Assembly (NCBI GenBank): GCA_036495485.1
Contig: DASXMU010000282.1
Location: forward strand, 18,845-82,844
DNA length: 64,000 nucleotides
Reading direction: 5' to 3'
From: PALSA-505 sp036495485
Lineage (GTDB): Bacteria > Actinomycetota > Actinomycetes > Streptosporangiales > Streptosporangiaceae
In this document: positions 53,228 through 62,407 of the stretch, piece after piece
Position numbering within the stretch: position 1 is the stretch's first letter
How the letters are laid out: every line of letters begins with the position of its first letter
The notes under the pieces: model-generated
The model's input: only the letters and a program-made list of their open reading frames with translations
Told to the model about the DNA's origin: nothing
Database searches by the model: none
Made by a program: the position numbers and the translations under genes

Positions 53228-53680
53228 ATGAACATGACTGCGACGGAGACCAGGTCGGACGCGGGCCTGGCCACGGCCTTGCGCATCTCAGTGAGCCGTC
53301 TCGCTCGCCGGCTGCGGGTAGAGCGGCAGGCGGAAGGCTTGACCTCGCTCTCCGACACTCAGCTCGCCGCGCTCGCCGTGCTGGAAAAACACGCCGCGAT
53401 GACGCCGGGCGAGCTGGCAGAGCACGAGAAGGTGCAGCCGCCCTCCATGACGCGCGTGATCGCCGTCCTGGAGGAGCGCCACCTGGTCATGCGCGCGCCG
53501 CATCCGACCGACCGGCGCCAGGTGGTCCTGACCGTGACCGCGGAGGGCCGGGCCCTGGTCGTGCAGGCACGCCGGCGCAGGGACGCCTGGCTGGCCAAGC
53601 GGCTGAAGGAGCTGACCCCGGAAGAGCGGGCCATCCTGCGGCAGGCGGCCCCGGTCCTGGAGAAGCTGAGCCAGGCGTAG
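53228..53680 (+). CDS. MarR-family transcriptional regulator
   Basis: A 150-residue winged-helix regulator: helix-turn-helix in MTPGELAEHEKVQPPSMTRVIAVLEERHLVMR and wing DRRQVVLTVTAEG. It probably represses itself and the MFS pump that follows without a canonical start codon. The ligand is unknown. Confidence 0.9.
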   Translation: MNMTATETRSDAGLATALRISVSRLARRLRVERQAEGLTSLSDTQLAALAVLEKHAAMTPGELAEHEKVQPPSMTRVIAVLEERHLVMRAPHPTDRRQVVLTVTAEGRALVVQARRRRDAWLAKRLKELTPEERAILRQAAPVLEKLSQA

Positions 53681-53682
53681 AA

Positions 53683-54975
53683 AGCTCCCGGCGCGGCTCC
53701 CGTCTCAGTGCGGCGGTTCGCTCGTTCGGTGGCACCTTCAGCTCGCTGCACACCCGCAACTACCGGCTGTTCGCGACCGGTCAGGTCATCTCGAACACCG
53801 GCTCCTGGATGCAGCGGGTCGCGCAGGACTGGCTGGTCCTGGATCTGACGCACAGCAGCGGCAGCGCGCTGGGCATCACCACCGGGTTGCAGTTTCTCCC
53901 GCTGCTGTTGTTCAGCCTGTGGGGCGGCGCCATCGCGGACCGGTACCCCAAGCGGACCATCCTCATGGTCACCCAGGCCAGCGCCGGTGCGCTCGCCCTC
54001 ATCCTCGGCGTCCTCGCGATGACCGGCGAGGTGCGCATCTGGCACGTCTATGCGCTCGCCTTCGCGCTGGGCATGGTCACCGTGGTGGATAACCCGACCA
54101 GGCAGACGTTCGCGGTGGAGATGGTCGGCCGGGCTGACATGCCCAACGCGATCGCGCTGAACAGCGCCGTGTTCAACATGGGCCGGATCGTCGGTCCGGC
54201 CGCCGCCGGGCTGATCATCGCCGCCGTGGGGACGCCAACCGCCTTCCTGGTCAACGCCGCGTCCTACCTCGCGGTGATCGCCGGGCTCAAGCTCATGCGG
54301 CCGTCCGAGCTGCATCCGGCCGAGCGGAAGCCGCGGACCAAGGGCCAGCTTCGCGAGGCGGTGGCCTACGTCAGGGCGCGGCCCAGCCTGTGGTCGCTGA
54401 TGGTGCTGGTGTTCTTCGTGGCGACGTTCGGGATGAACTTCCAGGTCGCGATCCCGCTGATGGCACGGGGCGTGTTCCACACCGGCGCGGGCGCGTTCGG
54501 GCTCGGCTCCACCGTGTTCGCGGTGGGTGCGCTGGGCGGTGCGCTGCTGGCCGCCCGCCGGAAGAACCCCGGGGCCAGGCTGCTGCTGACCACCGCGTTC
54601 GGCTTCGGCCTGCTCGAGGTGCTGAACGGGCTGATGCCGTCGTTCTGGACGTTCGTGGTCGTGCTGTTCCCGATCGGGGTGGTGCTGATCACCTTCACCA
54701 CGGCCGCCAACTCGGCCACCCAGCTCGGCACGACCGCGGACATGCGCGGCCGGGTGATGGGCCTGTACCTGCTGGTGTTCCTCGGCGGTGCGCCGCTCGG
54801 GTCACCGCTGGTCGGCTGGGTCGCGCAGGCATTCGGCCCGAGGAGCAGCCTGATCGCCGGCGGGGCGATCTCGGCGGTCGCCGCCGCCGTGGTCGCGCTC
54901 GTGCTCGCCCGCAGCCTGCGGGTCAGGGTCCGTGACTACCTGAAACCGTCCGCACTGCTGAAAGCGGCGGCCTGA
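53683..54975 (+). CDS. MFS efflux transporter (start codon not identified)
   Basis: A twelve-helix MFS drug-efflux type protein; family similarity begins at SSLHTRNYRLFATGQVISNTGSWMQ (from about 53739), with DRYPKRTILM as motif A. No ATG, GTG or TTG is present in this frame between the marR stop and that region; CTG 53746 is the only near-cognate. GTG 53708 lies in a neighbouring frame and would fit a one-base frameshift. The coordinate given is the first codon after the marR stop, not a confirmed start. Regulation by the upstream MarR is likely. Confidence 0.7.
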   Translation, partial: SSRRGSRLSAAVRSFGGTFSSLHTRNYRLFATGQVISNTGSWMQRVAQDWLVLDLTHSSGSALGITTGLQFLPLLLFSLWGGAIADRYPKRTILMVTQASAGALALILGVLAMTGEVRIWHVYALAFALGMVTVVDNPTRQTFAVEMVGRADMPNAIALNSAVFNMGRIVGPAAAGLIIAAVGTPTAFLVNAASYLAVIAGLKLMRPSELHPAERKPRTKGQLREAVAYVRARPSLWSLMVLVFFVATFGMNFQVAIPLMARGVFHTGAGAFGLGSTVFAVGALGGALLAARRKNPGARLLLTTAFGFGLLEVLNGLMPSFWTFVVVLFPIGVVLITFTTAANSATQLGTTADMRGRVMGLYLLVFLGGAPLGSPLVGWVAQAFGPRSSLIAGGAISAVAAAVVALVLARSLRVRVRDYLKPSALLKAAA

Positions 54976-55045
54976 CTGAGGATTCGCGACGGATTCCGTC
55001 GCGACCTGGGCACAGCACCCTGCCTGATTCTGGTACCCATGAGCA

Positions 55046-55630
55046 GTGAGATTGTTCGTCGCCATCACCCCGTCGGTGCTGGCGCTCAGCGAGCTCGAGC
55101 GGGTGGTCGCACCGCTCCGGGCCTCCCGCCCTGAGCTGCGCTGGGCCAGCCCGGAGTCCTGGCACGTCACGCTGGCCTTCCTCGGTGAGGTGAACGAGAA
55201 GGCCACCCCGCGGCTCGAGCGGAAGCTGGGCAACGCCGCCGCCCGCCACCGTGCCGTCGGCTTGCGGACCGCGAGCGGCGGCGCCTTCCCGACCGCCCCC
55301 AGGGCGCGGGTGCTCTGGACCGGGCTCGAGGGTGATATGGACGCGCTGGATAAAATTGCCAGGTCGGTGGACGGGGCAGCCCGGCATGCGAATGTCCCGC
55401 CGCCGGATGCGGGGCGGCGCTTCCGGCCGCACATCACCCTGGCCCGGTGCAAGGAACCGGTCGACGTCAGCGACCTGGTGGAGTCGCTCAGGAGCCATAC
55501 CGGCAGCCCGTGGACGGCGGACCGGATTCACCTGATCCGCAGCTATATGGGCCCGCGCCCGCACTACGAGTCCATCGGAAGCTGGTCGCTGAAGCCTCCG
55601 GCAGATGGCGGCGTAGGCTTCCAGGCGTGA
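55046..55630 (+). CDS. thpR: RNA 2',3'-cyclic phosphodiesterase
   Basis: A 194-residue 2H phosphoesterase (old name LigT). The two catalytic HxT motifs are in WHVTLAFLG and RPHITLAR. It opens 2',3'-cyclic RNA ends and in vitro ligates 2'-5' bonds. Length and motif spacing are normal. GTG start; its stop overlaps a tiny downstream ORF. Confidence 0.9.
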   Translation: MRLFVAITPSVLALSELERVVAPLRASRPELRWASPESWHVTLAFLGEVNEKATPRLERKLGNAAARHRAVGLRTASGGAFPTAPRARVLWTGLEGDMDALDKIARSVDGAARHANVPPPDAGRRFRPHITLARCKEPVDVSDLVESLRSHTGSPWTADRIHLIRSYMGPRPHYESIGSWSLKPPADGGVGFQA

Positions 55631-55722
55631 ACCGCGCGCCCCGCTGGCTGCTGCCGTCCGTGCTGGCGATCCTCGTGCTCGCCGTGCTGATCGGCGCCCT
55701 CGTGCACCAGATCGCGCACTGA
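55627..55722 (+). CDS. Small single-helix membrane protein (31 residues)
   Basis: GTG 55627 overlaps the thpR stop by 4 bp and opens a 31-codon frame: three Arg-containing residues, then a strong hydrophobic helix (WLLPSVLAILVLAVLIGALV) and HQIAH. It ends next to the stop of the convergent serC. Translation by coupling is plausible. Function unknown. Confidence 0.5.
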   Translation: MNRAPRWLLPSVLAILVLAVLIGALVHQIAH

Positions 55723-56841
55723 TCAGACGCGCTCGACCACGTAGTCGATGCAGGCGGTGAGAGCTTCCACGTCGGCGGGGTCGACGGCGGGGAACATGCC
55801 GATGCGCAGCTGGTTGCGGCCGAGCTTGCGGTAGGGCTCGGTGTCCACGATCCCGTTCGCCCGCAGCGTGGCGGCCACGGCAGCCGCGTCCACCGTGTCG
55901 GCGAAGTCGATCGTGCCGACGACCTGCGAGCGCTGCGCGGGGTCGGTGACGAACGGCGTCGCGAACGGCGCCTTCTCCGCCCAGGTGTACAGCCGGGACG
56001 AGGAATCGGCGGTGCGCCCCACCGTCCAGTCCAGGCCCCCGTTGCCGAGCATCCACTCCACCTGGTCGGCCATCAGCAGCAACGTGGCCAGCGCGGGCGT
56101 GTTATAGGTCTGGTTCTTGCGGGAGTTGTCGATCGCGGTGGGCAGCGAGAAGAACTCGGGCAGGTAGCGCCCGGAGGCCGCGATCCTGCCGGCCCGCTCC
56201 AGCGCCAGCGGCGACATGATCGCCAGCCACAGGCCGCCGTCGGCGGCGAAGCACTTCTGCGGGGCGAAGTAGTACACGCCGGTCTCGGCCACGGAGACCG
56301 GCAGCCCGCCGGCCCCGCTGGTCGCGTCCACTAGCACCAGGGCGCCCTCGTCGGCGCCGGGCACTGCCGCGATGGGCATGGCCACGCCGGTGGAGGTCTC
56401 GTTGTGGGTGAGCGCGTAGACGTCCACCCCGGGCTCGGCCGCCGGCAGCGGGTGGGTGCCCACCGCCGACGCGATCACCGTCGGCTCGTCCAGCCAGGGC
56501 GCCGCCGCGGTCACCTTCGCGAACTTCGACGAGAACTCACCGAACGACAAGTGCTGAGACTTCTGGCTGACCAGGCCGAACGCGGCGATGTCCCAGAACG
56601 CGGTGGTCCCGCCGTTGCCCAGCACCACCTCGTAGCCTTCGGGCAGTGAGAACAGCTCCGATATGCCGGAACGGACACGGCCGACCAGCGACCGGATCGG
56701 GGACTGCCGGTGCGAGGTGCCGAGATAGCGCGCACCCCAGGCGGTGAGCGCATCGAGCTGCTCTGGGCGGACCTTGGACGGCCCGCAGCCGAACCGGCCG
56801 TCCGCTGGCTTGAGGTCTGCGGGGATATCGATGCTCGTCAC
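55723..56841 (-). CDS. serC: Phosphoserine aminotransferase
   Basis: A PLP aminotransferase for serine and pyridoxal synthesis (actinobacterial type, about 372 residues). It has FGCGPSKVRPEQ, GTSHRQSPI, GNGGTTAFWD, THNETSTGV, VDATSGAGGLPV and YYFAPQKCFAADGG with the PLP lysine. GTG 56841 (VTSIDIPAD) fits the family; GTG 56862 would add seven residues. TTACTAAACTTAAC just upstream looks like a -10 region, so the mRNA may be leaderless. Confidence 0.9.
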   Translation of the reverse strand: MTSIDIPADLKPADGRFGCGPSKVRPEQLDALTAWGARYLGTSHRQSPIRSLVGRVRSGISELFSLPEGYEVVLGNGGTTAFWDIAAFGLVSQKSQHLSFGEFSSKFAKVTAAAPWLDEPTVIASAVGTHPLPAAEPGVDVYALTHNETSTGVAMPIAAVPGADEGALVLVDATSGAGGLPVSVAETGVYYFAPQKCFAADGGLWLAIMSPLALERAGRIAASGRYLPEFFSLPTAIDNSRKNQTYNTPALATLLLMADQVEWMLGNGGLDWTVGRTADSSSRLYTWAEKAPFATPFVTDPAQRSQVVGTIDFADTVDAAAVAATLRANGIVDTEPYRKLGRNQLRIGMFPAVDPADVEALTACIDYVVERV

Positions 56842-56964
56842 GCGGTTAAGTTTAGTAAGCACCCCCCCAGGCCCGGCAAACCCGGTCGGTGTGACATCGC
56901 TGGGGTTGGGTGCCGGTGGATGTGAAATCGACCGGGTTGGGGTCTGGGTGGTGGGGTGGGACGG

Positions 56965-58074
56965 CTACACGGCGCGGTCCAGCACCTCGGTGGCACCGGG
57001 GACGTCGGAGACCGGGCGGGGCTTGGGGCCGACGTAGCGGGCGCTGGGGCGGACCAGGCGGCCTGTGCGCTTCTGCTCCAGGATGTGGGCCGCCCAGCCG
57101 GCCGTCCTGGCGCAGGTGAACATCGAGGTGAACATGTGCGGCGGCACCTCGGCGAAGTCGAGCACGATGGCCGCCCAGAACTCCACGTTGGTCGCCAGCA
57201 CCCGGTCCGGCCTGCGGGCGTGCAGCTCGTCGAGGGCGGCACGTTCGAGCGCCTCGGCCACCTCGAACCTGGGTGCGCCGAGCTCCTTGGCCGCCCGGCG
57301 CAGCACCCTGGCCCGCGGATCCTCGGCCCGGTACACCCGGTGACCGAAGCCCATCAGGCGCTCGCCCCGGTCCAGGGCCGACTTCACGTAGGCCACGGCA
57401 TCCCCGGACTGTTCCACCGCCTCGATCATGTTCAGCACCCTGGCGGGCGCGCCGCCGTGCAGTGGGCCGGACATCGCGCCCACCGCCCCGGACAGCGCGG
57501 CGGCGACGTCGGCGCCGGTGGAGGCGATCACCCGGGCGGTGAAGGTGGACGCGTTCATCCCGTGCTCGGCGGCCGAGGTCCAGTAGGCGTCGACCGCCTT
57601 CACGTGCCGGGGGTCGGGATCGCCGCGCCAGCGGACCATGAACCGCTCGGTGATCGTCTTCGCCTCGTTCACCCTGCTCTGCGGCACCATCGCCAGGCCG
57701 AGCCCGCGGGCCGCCTGGGCCACGAACGACAGCGCCATGACCGACGCGCGGGCCAGGTCGTCGCGTGCCTCCTCGTCGGTGATGTCGAGAAGCTGCCGCA
57801 TCCCCCAGGCCGGGGCCAGCATGGCCAGCGCGCTCTGCACGTCCACCCTGATGTCACCGGAATGCACCGGGATCGGGTACGGCTCGGCAGGCGGCAGCCC
57901 GGGGGAGAACGCGTTGTCGACGAGCAGGCCCCAGACGTGCCCGTAGGACACGTGCCCGGCGAGGTCCTCGATGTCCACGCCGCGGTAGCGAAGCGCCCCG
58001 CCCGCTCGGTCCGGCTCGGCGATCTCGGTCTCGAATGCCACGACACCTTCGAGACCGGGCTTGAATTCGGACAT
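56965..58074 (-). CDS. Citrate synthase 2
   Basis: A 369-residue type II citrate synthase of the short actinobacterial class (citA-like). Active-site residues appear in HGMNASTFTARVIAST, GPLHGGAPARV and MGFGHRVY (His) and NVEFWAAIVLDF. AAGGAG precedes ATG 58074. It condenses oxaloacetate and acetyl-CoA; some members act in the methylcitrate cycle. It diverges from pdxH. Confidence 0.9.
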   Translation of the reverse strand: MSEFKPGLEGVVAFETEIAEPDRAGGALRYRGVDIEDLAGHVSYGHVWGLLVDNAFSPGLPPAEPYPIPVHSGDIRVDVQSALAMLAPAWGMRQLLDITDEEARDDLARASVMALSFVAQAARGLGLAMVPQSRVNEAKTITERFMVRWRGDPDPRHVKAVDAYWTSAAEHGMNASTFTARVIASTGADVAAALSGAVGAMSGPLHGGAPARVLNMIEAVEQSGDAVAYVKSALDRGERLMGFGHRVYRAEDPRARVLRRAAKELGAPRFEVAEALERAALDELHARRPDRVLATNVEFWAAIVLDFAEVPPHMFTSMFTCARTAGWAAHILEQKRTGRLVRPSARYVGPKPRPVSDVPGATEVLDRAV

Positions 58075-58275
58075 GTGTGCTCCTTGCGTCTTCCGGGACG
58101 ACACGACCGCAGCCGTGGATGAACGCGGCACCTAGCCGGCCTATTCGGCGGCACCTGGCCGACCTATTCAACCGCGCCCGGCCCGCGGACCGGTAGCCGC
58201 ACCGCCGCACGGCGCCCGGCCAGCGGTTTGGCCCGGCGATGCGGCCCCCGCGACACTGTGTGAGGATTCGTATTC

Positions 58276-58911
58276 GTGAACGCCATACAGCACACATCCG
58301 AGCCATTGACCGGCCTCGACGAAGGCATGCTCGACGCGGATCCGGTCATCCAGTTCTCGCGCTGGCTGGCGGACGCGGAGGCGGCGGGACTTCCGCAGCC
58401 GAACGCCATGGTGCTGGCCACCGTGAATGAAGCCGGCCAACCGCGAGCCAGGACCGTGCTGCTCAAGAGCCACGGGCCCGAGGGCTTCGTGTTCTACACC
58501 AACCACACCTCGCGCAAGGGCCGGGACCTGGCCGCCAACCCCCGGGCCTGCCTGCAGTTCCCCTGGTTCGCGATGCACCGTCAGGTGATCATCGAAGGCC
58601 CGGTCCGCGCCCTGAGCCAGCAGGAGAGCGAGCCCTACTTCCGGACCCGCCCGCACGGCTCCCAGCTCGGCGCATGGGCCAGCAGGCAGTCGTCGGTGCT
58701 CGGTTCCAGGGCCGAGCTGGAGGAACGCTACGCCGGGCTCGAGCGCCGCTGGCCGCCGGGCACCGACGTGCCCATGCCGGACTTCTGGGGTGGCTACCTG
58801 CTCACACCGCAGTCCCTGGAGCTCTGGCAGGGGCGGGCCAACCGGCTGCATGACCGGCTGCGGTACCGGCCGTCCGGCGATGGCTGGCTCGTGGAGCGGC
58901 TATCTCCGTGA
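58276..58911 (+). CDS. pdxH: Pyridoxamine 5'-phosphate oxidase
   Basis: A 211-residue FMN enzyme making pyridoxal 5'-phosphate: PNAMVLATVNEAGQPRARTVLLK, GFVFYTNHTSRKGRDLAANP, SQLGAWASRQSSVL, PDFWGGYLL and the C-terminal RLHDRLRYR...WLVERLSP. All FMN and substrate motifs are intact. The PLP product is used by the nearby serC. Confidence 0.95.
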   Translation: MNAIQHTSEPLTGLDEGMLDADPVIQFSRWLADAEAAGLPQPNAMVLATVNEAGQPRARTVLLKSHGPEGFVFYTNHTSRKGRDLAANPRACLQFPWFAMHRQVIIEGPVRALSQQESEPYFRTRPHGSQLGAWASRQSSVLGSRAELEERYAGLERRWPPGTDVPMPDFWGGYLLTPQSLELWQGRANRLHDRLRYRPSGDGWLVERLSP

Positions 58912-58971
58912 CGTAGCAGCCAGAGCCCTTGCCGGCCGGCATAGCATCTCTGTTAGAGAAGGAGAGAGCTG

Positions 58972-59712
58972 TTGACGGCGCACGGGCTTATCGATACGAC
59001 GGAGATGTATCTTCGCACGGTCTTCGAACTGGAAGAGGAAGGCATCGTTCCGCTGCGGGCCCGCATTGCCGAAAGGCTGTCGCAGAGTGGTCCCACGGTA
59101 AGCCAGACGGTAGCCAGGATGGAACGCGACGGGCTGGTGGAGGTCGCGGGTGACCGTCAGCTTTCGCTGACGGCGGCCGGCCGGGGCCTGGCCACCCGGG
59201 TCATGCGCAAGCACCGGCTGGCGGAGTGCCTGCTGGTGAACGTCATCGGCCTGCCCTGGGAAGAGGTGCACATCGAGGCGTGCCGGTGGGAGCATGTCAT
59301 CTCCGAAGAGGTGGAACGCCGGCTGGTGGAGCTGCTCGGCTATCCCGTGCGCTGCCCGCATGGCAACCTCATCCCCGGCCTGGACGAGCTCGGCCTGCCG
59401 CCGGAGGCGGTGCGGCAGGCGCTGGCGACCGGGCCCGAGCCCGCTGAGGCGATGACTGATGCCGTAACGTCCCGGACTGAGCGATTTACTGTCCGGCGGA
59501 TAAGTGAGCAAGTCCAGAGTGATGCGGGTTTGATGCTTAGACTCAAACACATCGGGATACAACCGGGACGCGAGGTTATTCTTGCGGCGAGTCACGACGG
59601 TGTGCGGGTGACATGTGAGGACTTCTCGGAAGGTCGCAGTACCGAGCTACCTCGCGACGTCGCCATGCACGTTTTCGTGGCTAGACCCGAGACGGCTCAG
59701 CATGCTCGTTAG
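58972..59712 (+). CDS. DtxR/IdeR-family metal-dependent regulator
   Basis: A 246-residue metalloregulator. The DNA-binding domain is TTEMYLRTVFELEEEGIVPLRARIAERLSQSGPTVSQTVARMERDGLV; the dimer/metal domain has HRLAECLLVNVIGLPWEEVHIEACRWEHVIS with His, Cys/Glu and His metal ligands; a C-terminal SH3-like domain follows. It represses iron genes when iron is replete. TTG 58972 has AAGGAGAG upstream. The stop codon (59710-59712) falls inside the structured repeat copy 2. Confidence 0.9.
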   Translation: MTAHGLIDTTEMYLRTVFELEEEGIVPLRARIAERLSQSGPTVSQTVARMERDGLVEVAGDRQLSLTAAGRGLATRVMRKHRLAECLLVNVIGLPWEEVHIEACRWEHVISEEVERRLVELLGYPVRCPHGNLIPGLDELGLPPEAVRQALATGPEPAEAMTDAVTSRTERFTVRRISEQVQSDAGLMLRLKHIGIQPGREVILAASHDGVRVTCEDFSEGRSTELPRDVAMHVFVARPETAQHAR

Positions 59713-59805
59713 CCTTCGGCTAACTTCGCCATTGCCCGCGGTATTTGCCCGGGGGGGCGACCCCCCGGAACCCCCCGATGTGGCGGCTGCGCCGCCACGG
59801 GTTAG
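59703..59805. repeat. Structured hairpin-array repeat, copy 2
   Basis: Helices TTAGCC/GGCTAA (59709-59714/59718-59723), CCGGGGGG/CCCCCCGG (59749-59756/59761-59768), AACCC/GGGTT (59769-59773/59799-59803) and GTGGCGGC/GCCGCCAC (59780-59787/59791-59798). It covers the last codons and stop of the DtxR-like gene and ends 43 bases before the PP2C gene. Confidence 0.85.
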
Positions 59806-59847
59806 CAGGTGCCACCTCTCCCCGCGTGGTGAGGTGATCTGCTGGTC

Positions 59848-62094
59848 ATGACCGGCTGGAGGGACGCCGCTTTTCCGGCCTACTTGCCTGCGGACACCGT
59901 TCTCGATCAGGTCGAGACGGCGGTCGTCGTCACCGACCGGCTCAACAACCTGCTCTACGCGAACGCCTTCGCACAGCGGCTGTTCGGCGTGTCCGCGGAC
60001 GCGCATCAGCTGGTCGGCCGCCCGGTCCTCTCGCTGGGGTTCGAGGTCGAGGATCTCAGCAAGGCCGTCGAGCTGGCCCGGCAGGTACTGCGCGGGCGCG
60101 CCTGGGAGGGGACCATTGCCAGCCGCCGGGCCGACGGGGCGCGGATCTTCGTCCGGGCGAGCGCGGTGCCGCTGCGGCATCCGTCCGGCGCCATCGACGG
60201 CATCGTCATCTTCGCCAGGGAAGCCACCCGGCGCAACAGCGAGCGTGAGCAGGAGCGGATCGGGCTGCTCGAGCGCATCGGCGAGCGGCTGTCCGGGTCG
60301 CTGGAGCTCGGTGTCACCCTGCGGCATGTGGCGGACACGCTGGTGCCGCAGTTCGCCGACCACTGCTTTATCGACCTGATCCAGGGGGACAAGCTGGTCC
60401 GCCGCGCGTCCACGCACGCGCGTGGCTGGTCACCCAAGCCGGGCAGCTGGGCCGGGGTCGGCGAGCCGATCAAGTACCCGGAGGGTCACTTCTGCCAGCA
60501 GGCGATGACCCGGTTCGAGACGGTCCTGGTCGCCGACATGGCCGAGGAACGCTTCCCCGCGCCGAACCGCAAGAGCAAGCAGATCTGTGACGAGATCGGC
60601 CTGCTCTCCGTCGTGGCCGCGCCGCTGCTGGCCCGCGGCGAGCTGCTCGGTGTGATGAGCCTGGGGCTGTCCCGGCTGACCGAGCGGGAAGAGCAGCACT
60701 ACGACGCCTACGACCGGGACTTCCTCAGCGCCATCGCGAGCCGGGTCGCGGTCGCCATCGACAACTCGATGCTGTTCGAGGAGGAGCGTCGCACCGCGCT
60801 GGCCTTCCAGAAGAGCTTGCTGCCGCAGAGCCTGCCCGATGTCGACGGGCTCAGGGTCGCCTGCCGGTACGTGCCGGCCAAACCGCTGGAAATACATGGC
60901 CAGGGCATCCAGACCCAGGTCGGCGGCGACTGGTACGACATCATCCCGCTGTGCGCCGGGCGGGTCGGCATCGTCATCGGCGACGTCGAGGGCCGGGGTG
61001 CCAGGGCCGCGGCGATCATGGGGCAGCTCCGGGCCGCGCTGCGCGCCTTCGCCCAGGACGACAAGCCGCCGGCCGAGATCCTGCGCAAGCTGGACGAGTG
61101 GGTCCGCACGCTCGGGCCCGCGCACCCGGGGCTGCGGGACGAGCTCAAGGATCCGCCGATCGTGAGCTGCACGTGCCTGGTGTATGACCCGTGGTCGCGT
61201 GAGCTGCTGTACGCGAACGCCGGCCACGAAGCACCGCTGCTGATCGTGGACGGCAAGGTGGGCGTGATGGAGATCGCCCACGGCGTGCTGCTCGGCGTGC
61301 GCAGCCCCGGGATCGCCGGGGTGCCGACCTTCCGCGAGGAGTCGATGGTGCTCCCGCCCGGTTCCACGCTGGTCTTCTACACCGATGGGCTGACCGACCG
61401 GCGGACCCGCGCGGACGGGCTCGGCCACTACACCGAGGTAGAGGCGCTGGAGATGCTCCGCACCTCGGTCGCCACGGTGGCGGGCAACGACGTCGAGGCG
61501 ATCGCCCAGGCCGCCGAGGAGGCCGTCCCCGGGGAGATCGACGATGACATGGCCATCGTGGTGGTCCAGTCCAGCCCGGTGGATCTGGCGACCTGGCAGG
61601 CGTCCTTCCCGGCCGAGCCGATCAGGGTCTCCGAGGCGCGCAAGTCGGCGCTGACGACACTGGTCCACTGGGGGGTGGACCAGGAACAGGCCAAGCTGGC
61701 CTGCCTGCTGGTCTCCGAGGTGGTCACCAACGCCGTACTGCACGCGGCGGCCGCACCGAGCCCGCGCCGTGAGTTCGCCTTCGAGACCGCAGGCGGGGCG
61801 CCCGGCGCTGCGATGCTGGTCGAGTCCTGGGAAGAGCGGCTGGATGAAATCCTGCGGCCCGCCGAGAAGGAGCTCATCCTGCGGCTGCGCCGCGGCGCGT
61901 CATCGATCTGGGTCGAGGTGTTCGACCCAGACCTGCGGCTGCCCCGGATCCGCAGCGCGGGCGAGACCGACGAGGGCGGCCGCGGTCTGTACCTGGTGGA
62001 TCAGCTCGCCACCCGGTGGGGCGCCAGGCCGACCAAGGACGGCAAGGCGGTCTGGTTCGAGATACCGATCAACAGCGCGGTCAAGCCGCGGTAG
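59848..62094 (+). CDS. PAS-GAF-PP2C (SpoIIE) phosphatase with C-terminal HATPase domain
   Basis: A 748-residue signalling protein. PAS (about 15-125: VETAVVVTDRLNNLLYANAFAQRLFG), GAF (about 150-315), SpoIIE/PP2C phosphatase (about 330-550: GGDWYDIIPL, IGDVEGRGARAA, NAGHEAPLL, FYTDGLTDRR, DDMAIVVV) and an RsbW-like HATPase (about 565-740: LVSEVVTNAVLHA and DEGGRGLYLVDQLA). It probably controls an anti-sigma antagonist switch, combining phosphatase and kinase functions. The signal is unknown. The start ATG 59848 follows GGTGATC-type weak Shine-Dalgarno. Confidence 0.8.
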   Translation: MTGWRDAAFPAYLPADTVLDQVETAVVVTDRLNNLLYANAFAQRLFGVSADAHQLVGRPVLSLGFEVEDLSKAVELARQVLRGRAWEGTIASRRADGARIFVRASAVPLRHPSGAIDGIVIFAREATRRNSEREQERIGLLERIGERLSGSLELGVTLRHVADTLVPQFADHCFIDLIQGDKLVRRASTHARGWSPKPGSWAGVGEPIKYPEGHFCQQAMTRFETVLVADMAEERFPAPNRKSKQICDEIGLLSVVAAPLLARGELLGVMSLGLSRLTEREEQHYDAYDRDFLSAIASRVAVAIDNSMLFEEERRTALAFQKSLLPQSLPDVDGLRVACRYVPAKPLEIHGQGIQTQVGGDWYDIIPLCAGRVGIVIGDVEGRGARAAAIMGQLRAALRAFAQDDKPPAEILRKLDEWVRTLGPAHPGLRDELKDPPIVSCTCLVYDPWSRELLYANAGHEAPLLIVDGKVGVMEIAHGVLLGVRSPGIAGVPTFREESMVLPPGSTLVFYTDGLTDRRTRADGLGHYTEVEALEMLRTSVATVAGNDVEAIAQAAEEAVPGEIDDDMAIVVVQSSPVDLATWQASFPAEPIRVSEARKSALTTLVHWGVDQEQAKLACLLVSEVVTNAVLHAAAAPSPRREFAFETAGGAPGAAMLVESWEERLDEILRPAEKELILRLRRGASSIWVEVFDPDLRLPRIRSAGETDEGGRGLYLVDQLATRWGARPTKDGKAVWFEIPINSAVKPR

Positions 62095-62113
62095 TTAGAG
62101 CCCGCGCGAGCTC

Positions 62114-62302
62114 TTATGTGTGGTAGGTGTGGGCGTTCGCCCAGACCGTCAGGAGAATCAGCACTATCGCGGCGAAGGCGATCAGATAGTGCTTGCTGGT
62201 CATGCCGAGGCCCATGCGACGGCGCACCTTGGTGAACAGCCAGGTGCCGAATACGCCTATCACGGCCAGCAGGATCAGCCCGGTCTCCACTCGGTCCTCC
62301 AT
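62114..62302 (-). CDS. Small two-helix membrane protein
   Basis: A 62-residue protein with two membrane helices (GLILLAVIGVFGTWLFT and YLIAFAAIVLILLTVWANA) separated by a basic loop with RRRMGLGMTSK. It is convergent with the PP2C gene. The hydrophobic pattern and good start support it as real; function unknown. Confidence 0.6.
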   Translation of the reverse strand: MEDRVETGLILLAVIGVFGTWLFTKVRRRMGLGMTSKHYLIAFAAIVLILLTVWANAHTYHT

Positions 62303-62407
62303 GCTGGTTGACTACGGCCTCTCATCTACAGTACGCCCGGCCGTGCAGTGCAGCCAGTACCGGACCGGGCGGCAACGGTGAGCGTGGCGCGCGCTACTCT
62401 TGGGTAA

